A DNA stretch of 64,000 bases from Streptomyces sp. NBC_00376 (GCF_036077095.1 NZ_CP107960.1:7316001-7380000); one strand, 5' to 3'. Positions 8,779-17,312 are shown, numbered from the stretch's first letter. The notes: generated from the sequence alone by a model not told the origin. Numbers and translations: made by a program.

Positions 8779-9402
8779 ATGGAGGACCGGATGGCCGCCG
8801 CCCGCCTCACCTACGCCTACTGCGGCTGGTGCTACGGCTTCGGCCAGGCCCCGCGGCAGCTCGCCGCCGAGAACGCGGACCGCATCGAACTGCGTGTCCT
8901 GTCCGGCGGCATTTTCTCGGGGCCGCGGGCGCTGCCGGTCTCGGCCTATCTGCACATCCCAGGCGCGAACCAGCGGATCGCCGACCTCACCGGCGTCACG
9001 TTCGGCGACGGCTACCGGCGGATGCTGGACGAAGGGTCCACGGTGATGGACTCCGCCGCCGCCACCGTCCTGGCCGCGCTGCACCGCCAGGCCCCCGAGC
9101 GGGCCCTGGAGCTGGCCGGCGCCCTCCAGCGCGCCTGGTACATCGACGGGCGCAGCCTCTCCGACGTCGAGGTGCACTGGGCCATTGCCGCCGAGCACGG
9201 CCTGGATGCCGACGCCTTCCTCGACCCGACGACCCGCGCCGAGGCGGAGGACGACTTCCGGGAACTGCGCCCGCTCGGCGTCGACGCCTACCCGACCCTG
9301 CTCCTGCACACCCCCACCGGCACCCACCGGCTCGGCGGACCGGTCTCCAGCGCCGCCTCGCTCACCGAGGGCCTCGACCGGCACCTCGCCCCGGCCGCCT
9401 GA
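8779..9402 (+). CDS. DsbA-family thioredoxin-fold protein
   Basis: 207 aa with YAYCGWCYGF near the N-terminus (CxxC about residues 15-18), the redox motif of DsbA/FrnE-like protein-disulfide isomerases. A helical insertion and the cis-Pro strand VDAYPTLLL (about 174-182) complete the fold. No signal peptide is visible, so it is probably cytoplasmic. It is followed by a broken NAD(P)-binding oxidoreductase gene and preceded by the divergent frameshifted AraC gene, suggesting a small redox-response locus that is decaying. Substrate unknown. Confidence 0.8.
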   Translation: MEDRMAAARLTYAYCGWCYGFGQAPRQLAAENADRIELRVLSGGIFSGPRALPVSAYLHIPGANQRIADLTGVTFGDGYRRMLDEGSTVMDSAAATVLAALHRQAPERALELAGALQRAWYIDGRSLSDVEVHWAIAAEHGLDADAFLDPTTRAEAEDDFRELRPLGVDAYPTLLLHTPTGTHRLGGPVSSAASLTEGLDRHLAPAA

Positions 9403-9475
9403 CACCCGGCCATCCCCGACACCCGTAAACACCGCACGAAGAACACGAAGAAGAACCCTGAAGGAGAGCAAGACC

Positions 9476-10122
9476 ATGACGAACATCGCTGTCTTCGGCG
9501 CCAACGGCACCATCGGCTCCGCCGTCGTCTGCGAGGCGCTGGACTGAGGCCACACGGTCACCACGGTCGTCCGCGACGCCGCCAAGGTCATCGAAAGCCA
9601 CCCGAACCTGACCGTCACCACCGGCGACGTCCTCGACCCCAAGTCGATTACCGCCCAGACGAAGAACCAGGATGTCGTCGTCAGCACCGTGGGCGGCGGC
9701 GGCGGACCCGGCCACATCGCCACCATCCAGCCCTCCGCCGTCGCCCTCACCGAAGGACTGCGGGCCCTCGGCGACGAGGCCCCCCGCCTGGTCTCGGTCG
9801 GCGGCGCCGGCTCGCTGCGCACCCCCCGACGGCAAGCAGGTCTGGGATGCCCCAGGCCTTCCCAACTTCCTGCTGCAGATCATGCACGCCCACGGTGGGG
9901 CCCTCGATCACTACCGGACCGTCACCGACGTCGACTGGACCAACATCAGTCCCGCCGCCAAGATCGCCCCGGCGAACGCACCGGCCACTACCGCACAGCC
10001 CTGGACGACCTCGTCGCCGACGAGGCGGGCAACAGCATCATCTCGTCGAGGACTACGCCGTCGCCGTCCTCGACGAGATCGCCCCCCGCCACCACCAGCA
10101 GCGCTTCACCGTCGGCTACTGA
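9476..10122 (+). pseudogene. NAD(P)H-binding oxidoreductase (SDR/NmrA-like), multiply broken
   Basis: ATG 9476 follows AAGGAG and begins MTNIAVFGANGTIGSAVV, a classical Rossmann GxxGxxG start. TGA at 9545-9547 stops it after 23 codons. The family sequence continues in the same frame (HTVTTVVRDAAKV, DVVVSTVGGGG), then shifts near 9828 (PPDGKQVWDAPGLP) and twice more near 9975-10050, ending VLDEIAPRHHQQRFTVGY at 10122. With one stop and about three frameshifts it is a clear pseudogene. The intact form would be about 215 aa. Confidence 0.82.
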
Positions 10123-10582
10123 TCAGCCGACGACCGTCCCGCCCCGCGAGGGCAGGGGCAGGGGCAGGGCAATGATCCTGCCCGCGGAAGCCTCCCGCCC
10201 CTGCCGGACCGGTGCACGGAAGCCCCGAAGCATATGGCGGACCTGGTCTTCTCCCGCACCAATGCCGATCGCCTCACGCCCGGCGCTGAGCAGCAACCGC
10301 ACGCTTCGAGGGCCCGGCCAGTCCGATCCACCCGCCTTGACCACCGACATCTTCTGGATGGGTTCGAACTACGCCCCGGAGGTCGCTGACCTGGGGATGA
10401 GGGTGACAACCTTAGATAACCATTGAAGCTCACGGGCGGCCGGAACCTGACGGATGGTGACGGGCGCGGGTGCGCCAGGGACGACAGCGGTTGCGGGGGC
10501 GGGTGCAGAGGTAGGATGGACCCGGCCAGGGCCGACACCGTGGCCAGGAACGCGGCGCGGTGCGGAAGACGAATCATGGCCC
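10123..10582. other. Stretch without a recognisable gene
   Basis: Several short open frames overlap here on both strands, but none has a family motif. A minus-strand frame from about 10577 begins MIRLPHRAAFLATVSALAG, like a signal peptide, and then becomes low-complexity Pro/Arg sequence; it may be the start of a lost secreted protein. I see no RNA gene or repeat. Confidence 0.4.
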
Positions 10583-10951
10583 TCACACTTCGGCTCCGGC
10601 GCGGCGCAGAGCCGTCGCTTCAAAGAGGATCTCACCCATACCGAAGCCGAGCACGTCTAGGACCTGTTGCGGCGCGTCCGCGATCCATTCGTTGATCGCG
10701 ATGAGTGAGCGGGCGCCGGTCAACACCGCCGCGACAGCTGCACAGAGCACGGCGACCGCTGGATTCCGTCTCCCCCGCGCATCACGGGAATCAGCTACAC
10801 GGGTCAGGAATCGACGCAGGTCAGCGATGTCGCCCGGGATAAGAGCAGCAGCCTGGGGCCCAGTTGCGCCAGCGTGGTGGGGAGGCGCGATGATATTTGC
10901 GCAGGCACGGTCTCGCTCGGTTCTCATGGGTCTCGCCAACCACATGATCAC
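10583..10951 (-). pseudogene. ISAs1-family transposase remnant (N-terminal part)
   Basis: The minus-strand frame contains DIADLRRFLTRVADSRDARG, GRRNPAVAVLCAAVAAVLTG, ARSLIAINEWIADAPQQVL, which is the DDE_Tnp_1-associated N-terminal domain of ISAs1 transposases. It ends abruptly after about 120 codons, before the catalytic core. Inactive. Same orientation as the C-terminal remnant at 7532-7704. Confidence 0.75.
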
Positions 10952-11209
10952 CAGCGCCGTGCCTGCACTGCTGTCCGGGCCCCACGTCGCACACCGGGCA
11001 TGACGCCATGTAACTCATGAACCCGGTGAACCGGACCAACCTCGACTATGCAATGACCCTGGGTGGATACGAGCGTCCCGGCTTTCTCTCGTCGTGCATA
11101 TCACCTCCTCCTGCCGAACGCCCGTCGCATATCGTGATCTTTATTAGACGGGCGGTATCGTCGGCACGGTCGGAGCCGCTTCGAGACGCCCTCGAGGAGG
11201 GGCGATCGC

Positions 11210-13093
11210 GTGAGGTTTCAGCTGCTGGGTCCAGTCGTTGGCTTTTCGGACGGATATCGGACCGAGCTCGGCTCCGCCCGACAACGCTGCCTGTTGGCAG
11301 CCCTGTTGGTCGATGTCGGCCGTGTCGTGCCCATCGAGCAGCTGATCGACCGGGTGTGGGGGGAGGACCCCCCTCGTACGGTCCGGGGAACGCTCTACAG
11401 CTATGTGACCCGCCTCCGGTCCGCTCTCGGCCAGCAGAACGGGCTCGGCGGGCGGCGGGACGGGATCGGCGTCACGCGGCATGCTGGCGGATACGTTTTG
11501 GAAACGGACCCGGAGCAGATCGATGTACAGCGCTTCTGGCGTCTCGTCTCCGACTCGCGGGCCGCGCGCAGCGACGAAGAAGCCTGTCCGCTACTGCGCG
11601 AGGCGCTGGCGCTCTGGCAGGACGACGCCCTGTCCGGGCTTTCTGGTGCCTGGGCCGAGGGGACACGCGCCCGGCTGAACGCTGAACGGATTGCCGCACT
11701 GCTGCGCTTCAACGACATCCGTCTGCGGCAGGGGGCCTCTGAAGAGCTGCTGCCCAATCTGCGTTCCCTTGTCGCGCTGCGCCCGCTGGATGAGCGGCTC
11801 GCGGCCCAACTGATGACGGCGCTCTACCACGCCAGTTGCCAGGCCGAGGCGCTGGAGCTGTACGACGGCCTTCGCCGGAGACTGGCCCATGAACTCGGTG
11901 TTGACCCCAGCCCAGACCTCCAGGAGTTGAATCGGCAGGTACGGGCCGCTGCTCCCGAGCTGCGGCCCGTCAGAAGCCGGGAGGTCGCCCCGCCGCGCAC
12001 CGTACCCCGCCAACTTCCCTTGCCCCCAGCACCATTCGTCGGCCGTGGCCGCGAGCTGGCATTCCTGGATGGGCTGGTGCAGACCCCCGGCACAGGCGGA
12101 ACCCTCGCGATGTCGGCCGTTACCGGTATGGCGGGCGTCGGTAAGACCTGGCTCACGCTCCACTGGGCGTACCGACATCTCGACCGATTCCCTGACGGCC
12201 AGGTCCATGTCGACCTGAGAGGGTACGATCCTGTCGAAGACCCCGTCACACCCGCCGGGGCACTGCGCCAGCTCCTCGATGCCCTGGGCGCCGCCCCGGC
12301 GGAGATCCCGGCCGACATGGATTCACAGACCGGCCTCTACCGGTCCCTGGTCGCGGGAAAGCGACTGCTCATCGTGCTTGACAACGCTCGTGACACGGCG
12401 CAGATCGTCCCGCTGCTGCCGGGCAGCCCCACCTGCACGGTGCTGATCGCGAGCCGCCATACCCTGACTGGCCTGTTGACGCACCATCCGGTGCACTCCC
12501 TCGTTCTCGAACCGCTGGCGGACGGCGAGGCCCGCGACCTGCTGGCCAGGCGTCTGGGAGACCGGCGGGTCGAGGACGAGGCGCGCGCGGTCTCCGAGTT
12601 CCTCGCCCACAGCGCGGGCCTGCCGCTTGCCTTGGGTATTCTAGCCACCCGGGCCACGTCCCGTCCGGACTTCCCGCTGAGCGCGATCGCCGACGAGCTG
12701 CACAGCGAGTCGACACGGCTCGACGCGCTTGACACTGGAGATCTCTCGGCGGACCTGCGCGCCGTGTTCGCCTCCTCGTACTATGCACTCGATGCGGAGG
12801 AGGCGAGGGTCTTCGGACTGCTCGGGCTGATTCCCGGTCCCGAGATCAGCCTGGACGCGGCGGCGGCGCTCGCGGATCTGCCCGTGCCGAGCGCTCTCGC
12901 AGTGCTGAACCAGCTTGTCGCCCTGCATCTGCTTCAGCGCCAGTCCTCCCGCCGCTACCGCATGCACGACCTGGTCAGGCTCTTCGCGGCCGAGCGTGGC
13001 CACGACGCGCAGTCCGCCGACAGAGTCAAGCTCAGTAGGGTCGGGGACTGGAAACGGAGCATCTGCCACCGCGCCAGTCCCCGATCCTACTGA
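11210..13093 (+). CDS. SARP-type regulator with NB-ARC domain, C-terminally truncated
   Basis: 627 aa from GTG 11210 with GAGGAGGGG upstream. Residues 1-95 form the OmpR-like winged helix (LGSARQRCLLAALLVD; GTLYSYVTRLRSAL). Residues about 100-250 are the bacterial transcriptional activation domain (LGVDPSPDLQELNRQV). From about 270 comes an NB-ARC ATPase with Walker A GMAGVGKTWL and Walker B LLIVLDNA. Full AfsR-type regulators are usually 900 aa or more with TPRs. Here the last about 25 residues are encoded by a dispersed hairpin and the TPR part is gone. SARPs activate biosynthetic operons, and a SARP-like operator precedes the lanthipeptide precursor gene. Whether the truncated protein still works is uncertain, although shorter SARPs are active. 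Confidence 0.82.
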   Translation: MRFQLLGPVVGFSDGYRTELGSARQRCLLAALLVDVGRVVPIEQLIDRVWGEDPPRTVRGTLYSYVTRLRSALGQQNGLGGRRDGIGVTRHAGGYVLETDPEQIDVQRFWRLVSDSRAARSDEEACPLLREALALWQDDALSGLSGAWAEGTRARLNAERIAALLRFNDIRLRQGASEELLPNLRSLVALRPLDERLAAQLMTALYHASCQAEALELYDGLRRRLAHELGVDPSPDLQELNRQVRAAAPELRPVRSREVAPPRTVPRQLPLPPAPFVGRGRELAFLDGLVQTPGTGGTLAMSAVTGMAGVGKTWLTLHWAYRHLDRFPDGQVHVDLRGYDPVEDPVTPAGALRQLLDALGAAPAEIPADMDSQTGLYRSLVAGKRLLIVLDNARDTAQIVPLLPGSPTCTVLIASRHTLTGLLTHHPVHSLVLEPLADGEARDLLARRLGDRRVEDEARAVSEFLAHSAGLPLALGILATRATSRPDFPLSAIADELHSESTRLDALDTGDLSADLRAVFASSYYALDAEEARVFGLLGLIPGPEISLDAAAALADLPVPSALAVLNQLVALHLLQRQSSRRYRMHDLVRLFAAERGHDAQSADRVKLSRVGDWKRSICHRASPRSY

Positions 13094-13103
13094 GCTTGAC
13101 TCT
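13022..13103. repeat. Dispersed hairpin repeat, complete copy with 30-bp arms
   Basis: Left arm 13022-13051 and right arm 13074-13103 are inverted repeats with one mismatch (30 bp, 22-nt loop). The right half matches the copy at 7405-7431 exactly over 27 bp. Both strands read VKLSR(V/I)GDW, and the repeat supplies the last codons of the truncated SARP gene. It lies 3 nt from the proposed IS110 boundary. Confidence 0.75.
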
Positions 13104-13105
13104 GA

Positions 13106-14282
13106 AGCTTCTATAGATCGTCAAGCTGCAGGAGACGGCCCGGGGGCGCCGGTGAATGCGCTGGTGAGGTGGCGGTAGACCTCTCGCGCGACGAAGCGCT
13201 TGAGGCATCTGAAGATGTCCTTCGTCTTGAGTCCTTCGAGGGTGCGTCGTGCGACGTAGTCGCGGGTGCGCGGGTCGTGACGCATGCGGACCAGCACGAT
13301 TGTGTGCAGCGCGCGGTTGGCCTGGCGGTCTCCACCACGGTTGAGTCGGTGGCGGTCTGTGCGCCCGGATGAGGCTGGCACGGGTGAGGCGGCGCACAGG
13401 TGGGCGAATGAGGCCTCTGAAGCGAGCCTGTCGGGGTTGTCGCCGGCGGTGACCAGTAGCTGCCCGGCGGTCTCGGTCCCGACGCCCGGCAGCGCGAGCA
13501 GGCCGGGGGCGGTGCGAGTGATCAGGACGCGCAGGTCGGCGTCCGCGTCTGCTATCTCCTCGCTCAAGTGCCGGTAGCGCTTGGCCAGACGCTTGAGGGC
13601 CAGTTTGACGGCTGTGGACGGGGCAGCCAGGTCGGTGCCCGGACGGCTGGCGGCCAGCCGTCGGACCAGCTCGGCGGTGGTCAGCGAGCGCAGTGCTTCG
13701 CGTACCGCAGCGGGCGCGGTGATGATCAGTGATTTGATCTGGTTGATGGTCTGGGTGCGGGCCTTGACGGCGCTGGCGCGTACCACGCGCAGTCCGCGGA
13801 TTGCCTCGACCGCGCCATCGCGGTGCTTCGGGGTGCCTGTGGCGCGGCCGGCGAGTACCGCGGTGGCGGCGGCGTAGGCATCAATGGGGTCGGACTTCCC
13901 AGCCGCGCGACGAGCACGACGGTCGGGTCGGTCCACCTCGATGACAGTGATCTGGTTGGCATGGAGATAGCGGGAAAGTTCGGCACCGAAGGAGCCTGTG
14001 CCCTCCATGCCCACGACCAGTACTTGGCCGTGGGAGTGTAGCCATTCCAGCAGGTCTCGGTAGCCCGTGGGCGTTGTGGGGAACGCCTCGGTGGCCAGGT
14101 GTCGGCCGATGGTGTCGATGACGGCGGCCTGGTGGAGGTCGGTGTGGGTGTCGATCCCGCCGATCACCTCGATGGGCTGTGACATGGTGGCCGGGTTCCT
14201 TCCGTGCGCGGCGAGTGGGCTCGCGCGCACCGGCTGGCAGACGGACACGACTGTGATGGGACCGCTTGGGTCAAGCTTCTAT
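13106..14282 (-). mobile_element. IS110-family insertion sequence (ends tentative)
   Basis: The transposase gene is bracketed by a 10-bp direct repeat AAGCTTCTAT (13106-13115 and 14273-14282). IS110 elements lack terminal inverted repeats and leave short repeated core sequences at their ends, so these are plausible edges. About 97 nt of non-coding DNA precede the transposase start, where IS110-group elements encode their bridge RNA. Boundaries need comparison with other copies. Confidence 0.5.
13121..14185 (-). CDS. IS110-family transposase (DEDD recombinase)
   Basis: 354 aa from ATG 14185 (MSQPIEVIGGIDTHTD); an upstream GTG at 14248 would add 21 atypical residues. The DEDD_Tnp_IS110 domain shows GGIDTHTDLHQ, GMEGTGSFGAEL and KSDPIDAYAAA, which supply the acidic residues. 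The C-terminal Transposase_20 domain shows LLALPGVGTETAGQLL and ASPVPASSGRTDRHRLNRG with the expected catalytic Ser region. The gene appears full length and uninterrupted, so the element may still be mobile. Confidence 0.9.
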   Translation of the reverse strand: MSQPIEVIGGIDTHTDLHQAAVIDTIGRHLATEAFPTTPTGYRDLLEWLHSHGQVLVVGMEGTGSFGAELSRYLHANQITVIEVDRPDRRARRAAGKSDPIDAYAAATAVLAGRATGTPKHRDGAVEAIRGLRVVRASAVKARTQTINQIKSLIITAPAAVREALRSLTTAELVRRLAASRPGTDLAAPSTAVKLALKRLAKRYRHLSEEIADADADLRVLITRTAPGLLALPGVGTETAGQLLVTAGDNPDRLASEASFAHLCAASPVPASSGRTDRHRLNRGGDRQANRALHTIVLVRMRHDPRTRDYVARRTLEGLKTKDIFRCLKRFVAREVYRHLTSAFTGAPGPSPAA

Positions 14283-14407
14283 GAGGTCACGATCTCCGGC
14301 CGGTACACGCATTGGCACCGCTCGGAAGGCCGACGATTCAGAGTGAGGACAGCCGAAGCGTCAATCGGGGATCGGGTCAGACCCTCGAGCGGTGCTGCCT
14401 CATCCTC

Positions 14408-14551
14408 ACAGACGGCTTCTATAACCCCCGCCGCATCCAGAAACGGCTCGGCTACCTCAGCCGGATCGAGTTCGAGGAGAAGTACTACGCCGACCAGGCA
14501 GCGACCGAACCAGTGAACCTGAAACCACGTCAACCCGCCCTGACCAGCTAG
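14408..14551 (+). pseudogene. IS3-family transposase remnant (extreme C-terminus)
   Basis: The frame ends DGFYNPRRIQKRLGYLSRI, EFEEKYYADQAATEPVNLK, which is the C-terminus of IS3 OrfB proteins (YNPRR.H..LGYLSP..FE). Everything upstream of the YNPRR motif is missing. It lies just outside the IS110 element, which probably landed in an already broken IS3 copy. Confidence 0.75.
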
Positions 14552-14579
14552 TCATCCACTCCCGCCCAGCGGGGGAACC

Positions 14580-15075
14580 TCAGAACTGGGCGTCCCGGTC
14601 CGGGTGGTGGCTTCCAGCCAGCACCCGGGCGTTGCCGCGCAGGCTGAACCCGGCCGCCTTCAGTAGTGTCGCGGCCCACCTTTTACCCCTGCGCGGCGAG
14701 TTCGTTGGCCAAGCGGCGCAGTCCTTCGTCTTCCACGTCAGCGGCCCTATCGGATCGCCCTGCGTACTGTCCTCCACCAGGTCCAGCAGGGCCTTCACCA
14801 GGCCCGGATCCTTCGCCGTGGGGGAGGGGCGGCCGGCCCCCGTCCGGCACCCGCCCGTCCGGCACCCGGCCCTCCTTGAGTTCGGGCAGACCGCGACGGA
14901 CGCAGCCCTTCGAGATAGCCGCGGCCCGCACCACCGCGGCGATGCCATCGTGCCCGAGCTGCCGGGCCTCCGCTGCGTACAGGATTCGGCGCTGCCGCTC
15001 GTCCAGGTGCGGCGTCACTGCCCCGAGCTTCTCCTCCAACGGACCAATCAACTCATCGAAGCGCCCGATACCATG
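14580..15075 (-). pseudogene. ISAzo13-family transposase remnant (N-terminal part)
   Basis: Minus-strand similarity starts at about 15075 with RFDELIGPLEEKLGAVTPHL and DERQRRILYAAEARQLGHDG. A frameshift near 14830-14900 moves it into a second frame with KDPGLVKALLDLVEDST and LKAAGFSLRGNARVLAG, ending at HPDRDAQF with a stop at 14580. Intact ISAzo13 transposases continue for a further 300 residues or so, including the catalytic core. Inactive. Confidence 0.75.
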
Positions 15076-15169
15076 CCAACGACCCCAACTACCTCAGGCA
15101 ACCCATTAATTCATGGACGGGCCTGAGGCGGCGCGACGAGGGAGACTGGCGTCACCCCCTCCGTCGGTT

Positions 15170-16108
15170 TCATGCCGCCTCGAATGCTCGCCTGATCAGC
15201 GGGCCCGCCTTCTCCAGGCCGGCCGCCGACGAGATACGGACCTCCAGGTCGCCGGTCCCGAGGTGGCCGATGCCGCGCATGTCGCGGGTAAAGCCCTCCT
15301 CCAGCTCGACCGCGTCCGGGTCGAGCCGGAGGTAGACCAGGATCACCTCGTGCTTCGGACGGAAGATCACCGAGGCGACGTTCACCATCCGCCGATAGGC
15401 GATGTAGTGCCTGAGCGCAGCCACTTCGACCTCGCCCCACGCGGTGAGCGCCTCGTCCAGCTCGACGTACAGGTCCTGCAGGCAAGCAGGAGCCACGGTC
15501 GGGCTTGCCTGGACCGATGGCCCTCCGCTGCCTCCGCCGGCACGGGCTGCCTCCTCTCGCTCCCGTCGGGGCCGCCGAGCCGGAGCGGGGCGCGGAGAAC
15601 CAGGTACGGAATCGATCAGCAGCAGGCTCAGCAGCCCACCGTCGAAGATGCGGTAGCGCACCAGGTCGATCCGCTCGTGCAGGCGGTGGACCGCGACCCG
15701 GTCGTGGTGCGAGAAGCTCGCCGCGATGCAGACCATCCGCGGATTCCGCCAGTCGATCACCTCGGCCGCCTCGGCCCCCAGCTTCTCCTTGACCAGGGCC
15801 TCGAACTCGTGACGTGCCGAGTCCAGCCACGACAGGTAGGAGACGGCTTGCGACATAACGCCGCTGTCCGAGCCCTTCTTATACTCGATCACCACGGGGG
15901 TGTTGTTCTCGTCGAGCCCGAGCGTGTCGATCCGACCTCGGTGCCACGGCCCCGTCGGGTACTCCGAAGCCAGGAACCGGATGCCGAGCATCGACTCCAT
16001 CCCCGCCTCGACCCGCCGCTGCAGCTCCACCTCCAACGCCACCGTCGAACCCCGAAGCTCGACATCCCGGCCATCGGCATCCTGCCGGAACAACATCAGG
16101 TCGGCCAC
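15170..16108 (-). CDS. DUF5655 protein with NucS-like nuclease domain
   Basis: About 312 aa from GTG 16108, chosen because a GGGAGGGGGA ribosome site is close and relatives start at this point; the longer frame to 16237 adds 43 atypical residues. The N-terminal half contains LGIRFLASEYPTG, GRIDTLGLDENNTPVVIEYK, a D...E-x-K arrangement of PD-(D/E)XK-type nuclease folds. A Pro/Arg-rich linker (about residues 175-205) separates it from a C-terminal DUF5655 domain (ALTAWGEVEVAALRHYIAYR to the end). Such proteins are widespread in actinobacteria, with no settled function; a DNA-processing or defence role is possible. No operon partner is visible. Confidence 0.75.
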   Translation of the reverse strand: MADLMLFRQDADGRDVELRGSTVALEVELQRRVEAGMESMLGIRFLASEYPTGPWHRGRIDTLGLDENNTPVVIEYKKGSDSGVMSQAVSYLSWLDSARHEFEALVKEKLGAEAAEVIDWRNPRMVCIAASFSHHDRVAVHRLHERIDLVRYRIFDGGLLSLLLIDSVPGSPRPAPARRPRREREEAARAGGGSGGPSVQASPTVAPACLQDLYVELDEALTAWGEVEVAALRHYIAYRRMVNVASVIFRPKHEVILVYLRLDPDAVELEEGFTRDMRGIGHLGTGDLEVRISSAAGLEKAGPLIRRAFEAA

Positions 16109-16720
16109 CAGCGTCCCCCTCCCGCGATCGGTACAAGAGAAGCAATCGAATCGGCCACAGGGGTATTCCAGAAGAGGAAGGTCCGCCTGCCTTGGGGCAG
16201 CGCACGCCGCTGGTGTAGCCGTCACGCATGGTGACAAGAGTCCAGCGTCGCACCAGCGACTGTCGGCCCCACGAGGTGCGAGGTTCGTTCGTCAGTGCCC
16301 GGCCGGCACAAGGGGGATGAGCGAGGGCGCCGTGGTCCAGGTCAAGGCCGCAGCAGGTATCCCCGGCCCGAGTCAGACGACGCGAGAACCTGACAGCGGA
16401 GCTGGTCAGTCGAGCGCGAACCTGCCGGGCAGTGACCACTGCCCGGAGTGGCGGTCCGGATCGGCTACGGAGGGACCGCTTCCTGGGCGCGATTCCGCCA
16501 GGAATGGGATCGGCGTGCAAGACGCACTGTGGAAGACTTACAAACCGTGTGGAAAGCCTTCTTGTCCTCATCGGTGCCCCCCCGGTGGCCAGCCGGTGGC
16601 CGGACGTCTTTGGACGACGTAATACGAGGCGACACAGTTCAATCAACCACATGTGCTCTGATCAGGGAAAACGTCACTCAGTAGCACGACCAGGCATTAC
16701 GCAGCATGAACGCTCACGGT
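16109..16720. other. Intergenic stretch with a 22-bp operator-like palindrome
   Basis: No convincing gene is seen; short overlapping frames lack family motifs. At 16425-16446, CCGGGCAGTG and CACTGCCCGG are separated by only 2 nt, too tight for an RNA hairpin loop but typical of a dimeric regulator site. What it would control is unclear. Confidence 0.45.
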
Positions 16721-16762
16721 CTTGTAATGCGTAGGTCGTCGGTTCGAATCCGACAGGGGGCT
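16721..16762 (+). other. 3' half of a tRNA-Thr(TGT) gene: relic attachment site
   Basis: CTTGTAATGCGTAGG (anticodon loop with TGT, 3' anticodon stem), then the T arm GTCGGTTCGAATCCGAC and acceptor strand AGGGGGCT match the 3' half of an actinobacterial tRNA-Thr. The preceding bases cannot form the 5' half: no GCCCCCT acceptor strand and no D arm. Integrating elements usually recombine into and duplicate just this 3' portion, and integrase debris lies immediately to the right. This is therefore an att site relic, not a functional tRNA. Confidence 0.8.
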
Positions 16763-16769
16763 CAACGGG

Positions 16770-16802
16770 AACCCCAGCCCAGATGTGATCTGAGCTGGGG
16801 TT
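16770..16802. terminator. Terminator hairpin beside the tRNA half
   Basis: Perfect 9-bp arms AACCCCAGC and GCTGGGGTT with a 15-nt loop, followed by CTTCC. It lies 8 nt after the tRNA-Thr half and before the integrase C-terminus, so it could have ended either transcript. Confidence 0.55.
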
Positions 16803-16809
16803 CTTCCGT

Positions 16810-17215
16810 TCAGCGGACGCGGCGGCAACGGCGGGAGCGAGCCGCGCGGGTGTTCGCGGTCTCAGTAGGGGCTTCGGGCGGGGACTGAGGCGGTGGTACG
16901 AAGAACTCGCCGACGCGTCGCATTGCGTCCTTCGACAGGTGTGATCGGCCCTTCACGTAGCGGCGGGTCTGGCTGATCTGGGTATGGCGCAGGATCTCCG
17001 TGATCGTGGGCATGTCGCGACGCCCAGCTCGTTCAGGATCGTCCCGGCGGTGTGGCGGCTCCCGTCGTACAGGCGGCGGTCATCGATACTGGCCTCGGCG
17101 AGCAGTTCCTTGAACTCTTCGTAGTCCTGGCGTGGGTCGAGCGGGCGCAACCACCACAACTGAGCCTGAACGCCCGTGGCCAGGGGTGTTCGTGAAGCAT
17201 CAAGTGTGGCCGTCG
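16810..17215 (-). pseudogene. Tyrosine integrase remnant (C-terminal catalytic part)
   Basis: Two minus-strand frames join to WLRPLDPRQDYEEFKELLA, RRLYDGSRHTAGTILNELG and then MPTITEILRHTQISQTRRYV. These are the C-terminal boxes of phage-type integrases, with the R-H-T box, LRHT and catalytic Tyr. A one-base shift at about 17013 separates the two parts, and the N-terminal two thirds are missing. The C-terminus lies next to the tRNA-Thr half, as in integrative elements of Streptomyces. Confidence 0.75.
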
Positions 17216-17266
17216 TTGGCCGGTCTCGCTAGAGCCCTGAATCGGAAGGGCGACTGCCTGGCTGCA

Positions 17267-17312
17267 TCCGTGATGGTCTGTCTGCGTGGCCACGCAGACA
17301 GACCATCACGGA
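17267..17312. repeat. Perfect 46-bp palindrome
   Basis: TCCGTGATGGTCTGTCTGC at the left is followed, through GTGGCCAC at the centre, by its exact reverse complement, with no unpaired centre. It sits between the integrase remnant and the IS5-type element. No gene directly explains it. Confidence 0.85.

Noticed and set aside
10123..10350. 75-codon minus-strand gene
   Set aside because: No ribosome site, motif or partner; composition is like surrounding shadow frames.
14416..14422. A third CTTCTAT near the IS110 ends
   Set aside because: Only 7 bp and inside the IS3 remnant coding sequence; likely chance.
16448..16684. 78-codon plus-strand gene upstream of the tRNA half
   Set aside because: No recognisable family and no clear start signal; left as unassigned intergenic DNA.
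16700..16775. A complete tRNA-Thr gene
   Set aside because: Only the 3' half pairs correctly; the 5' acceptor strand, D arm and 5' anticodon stem are absent.
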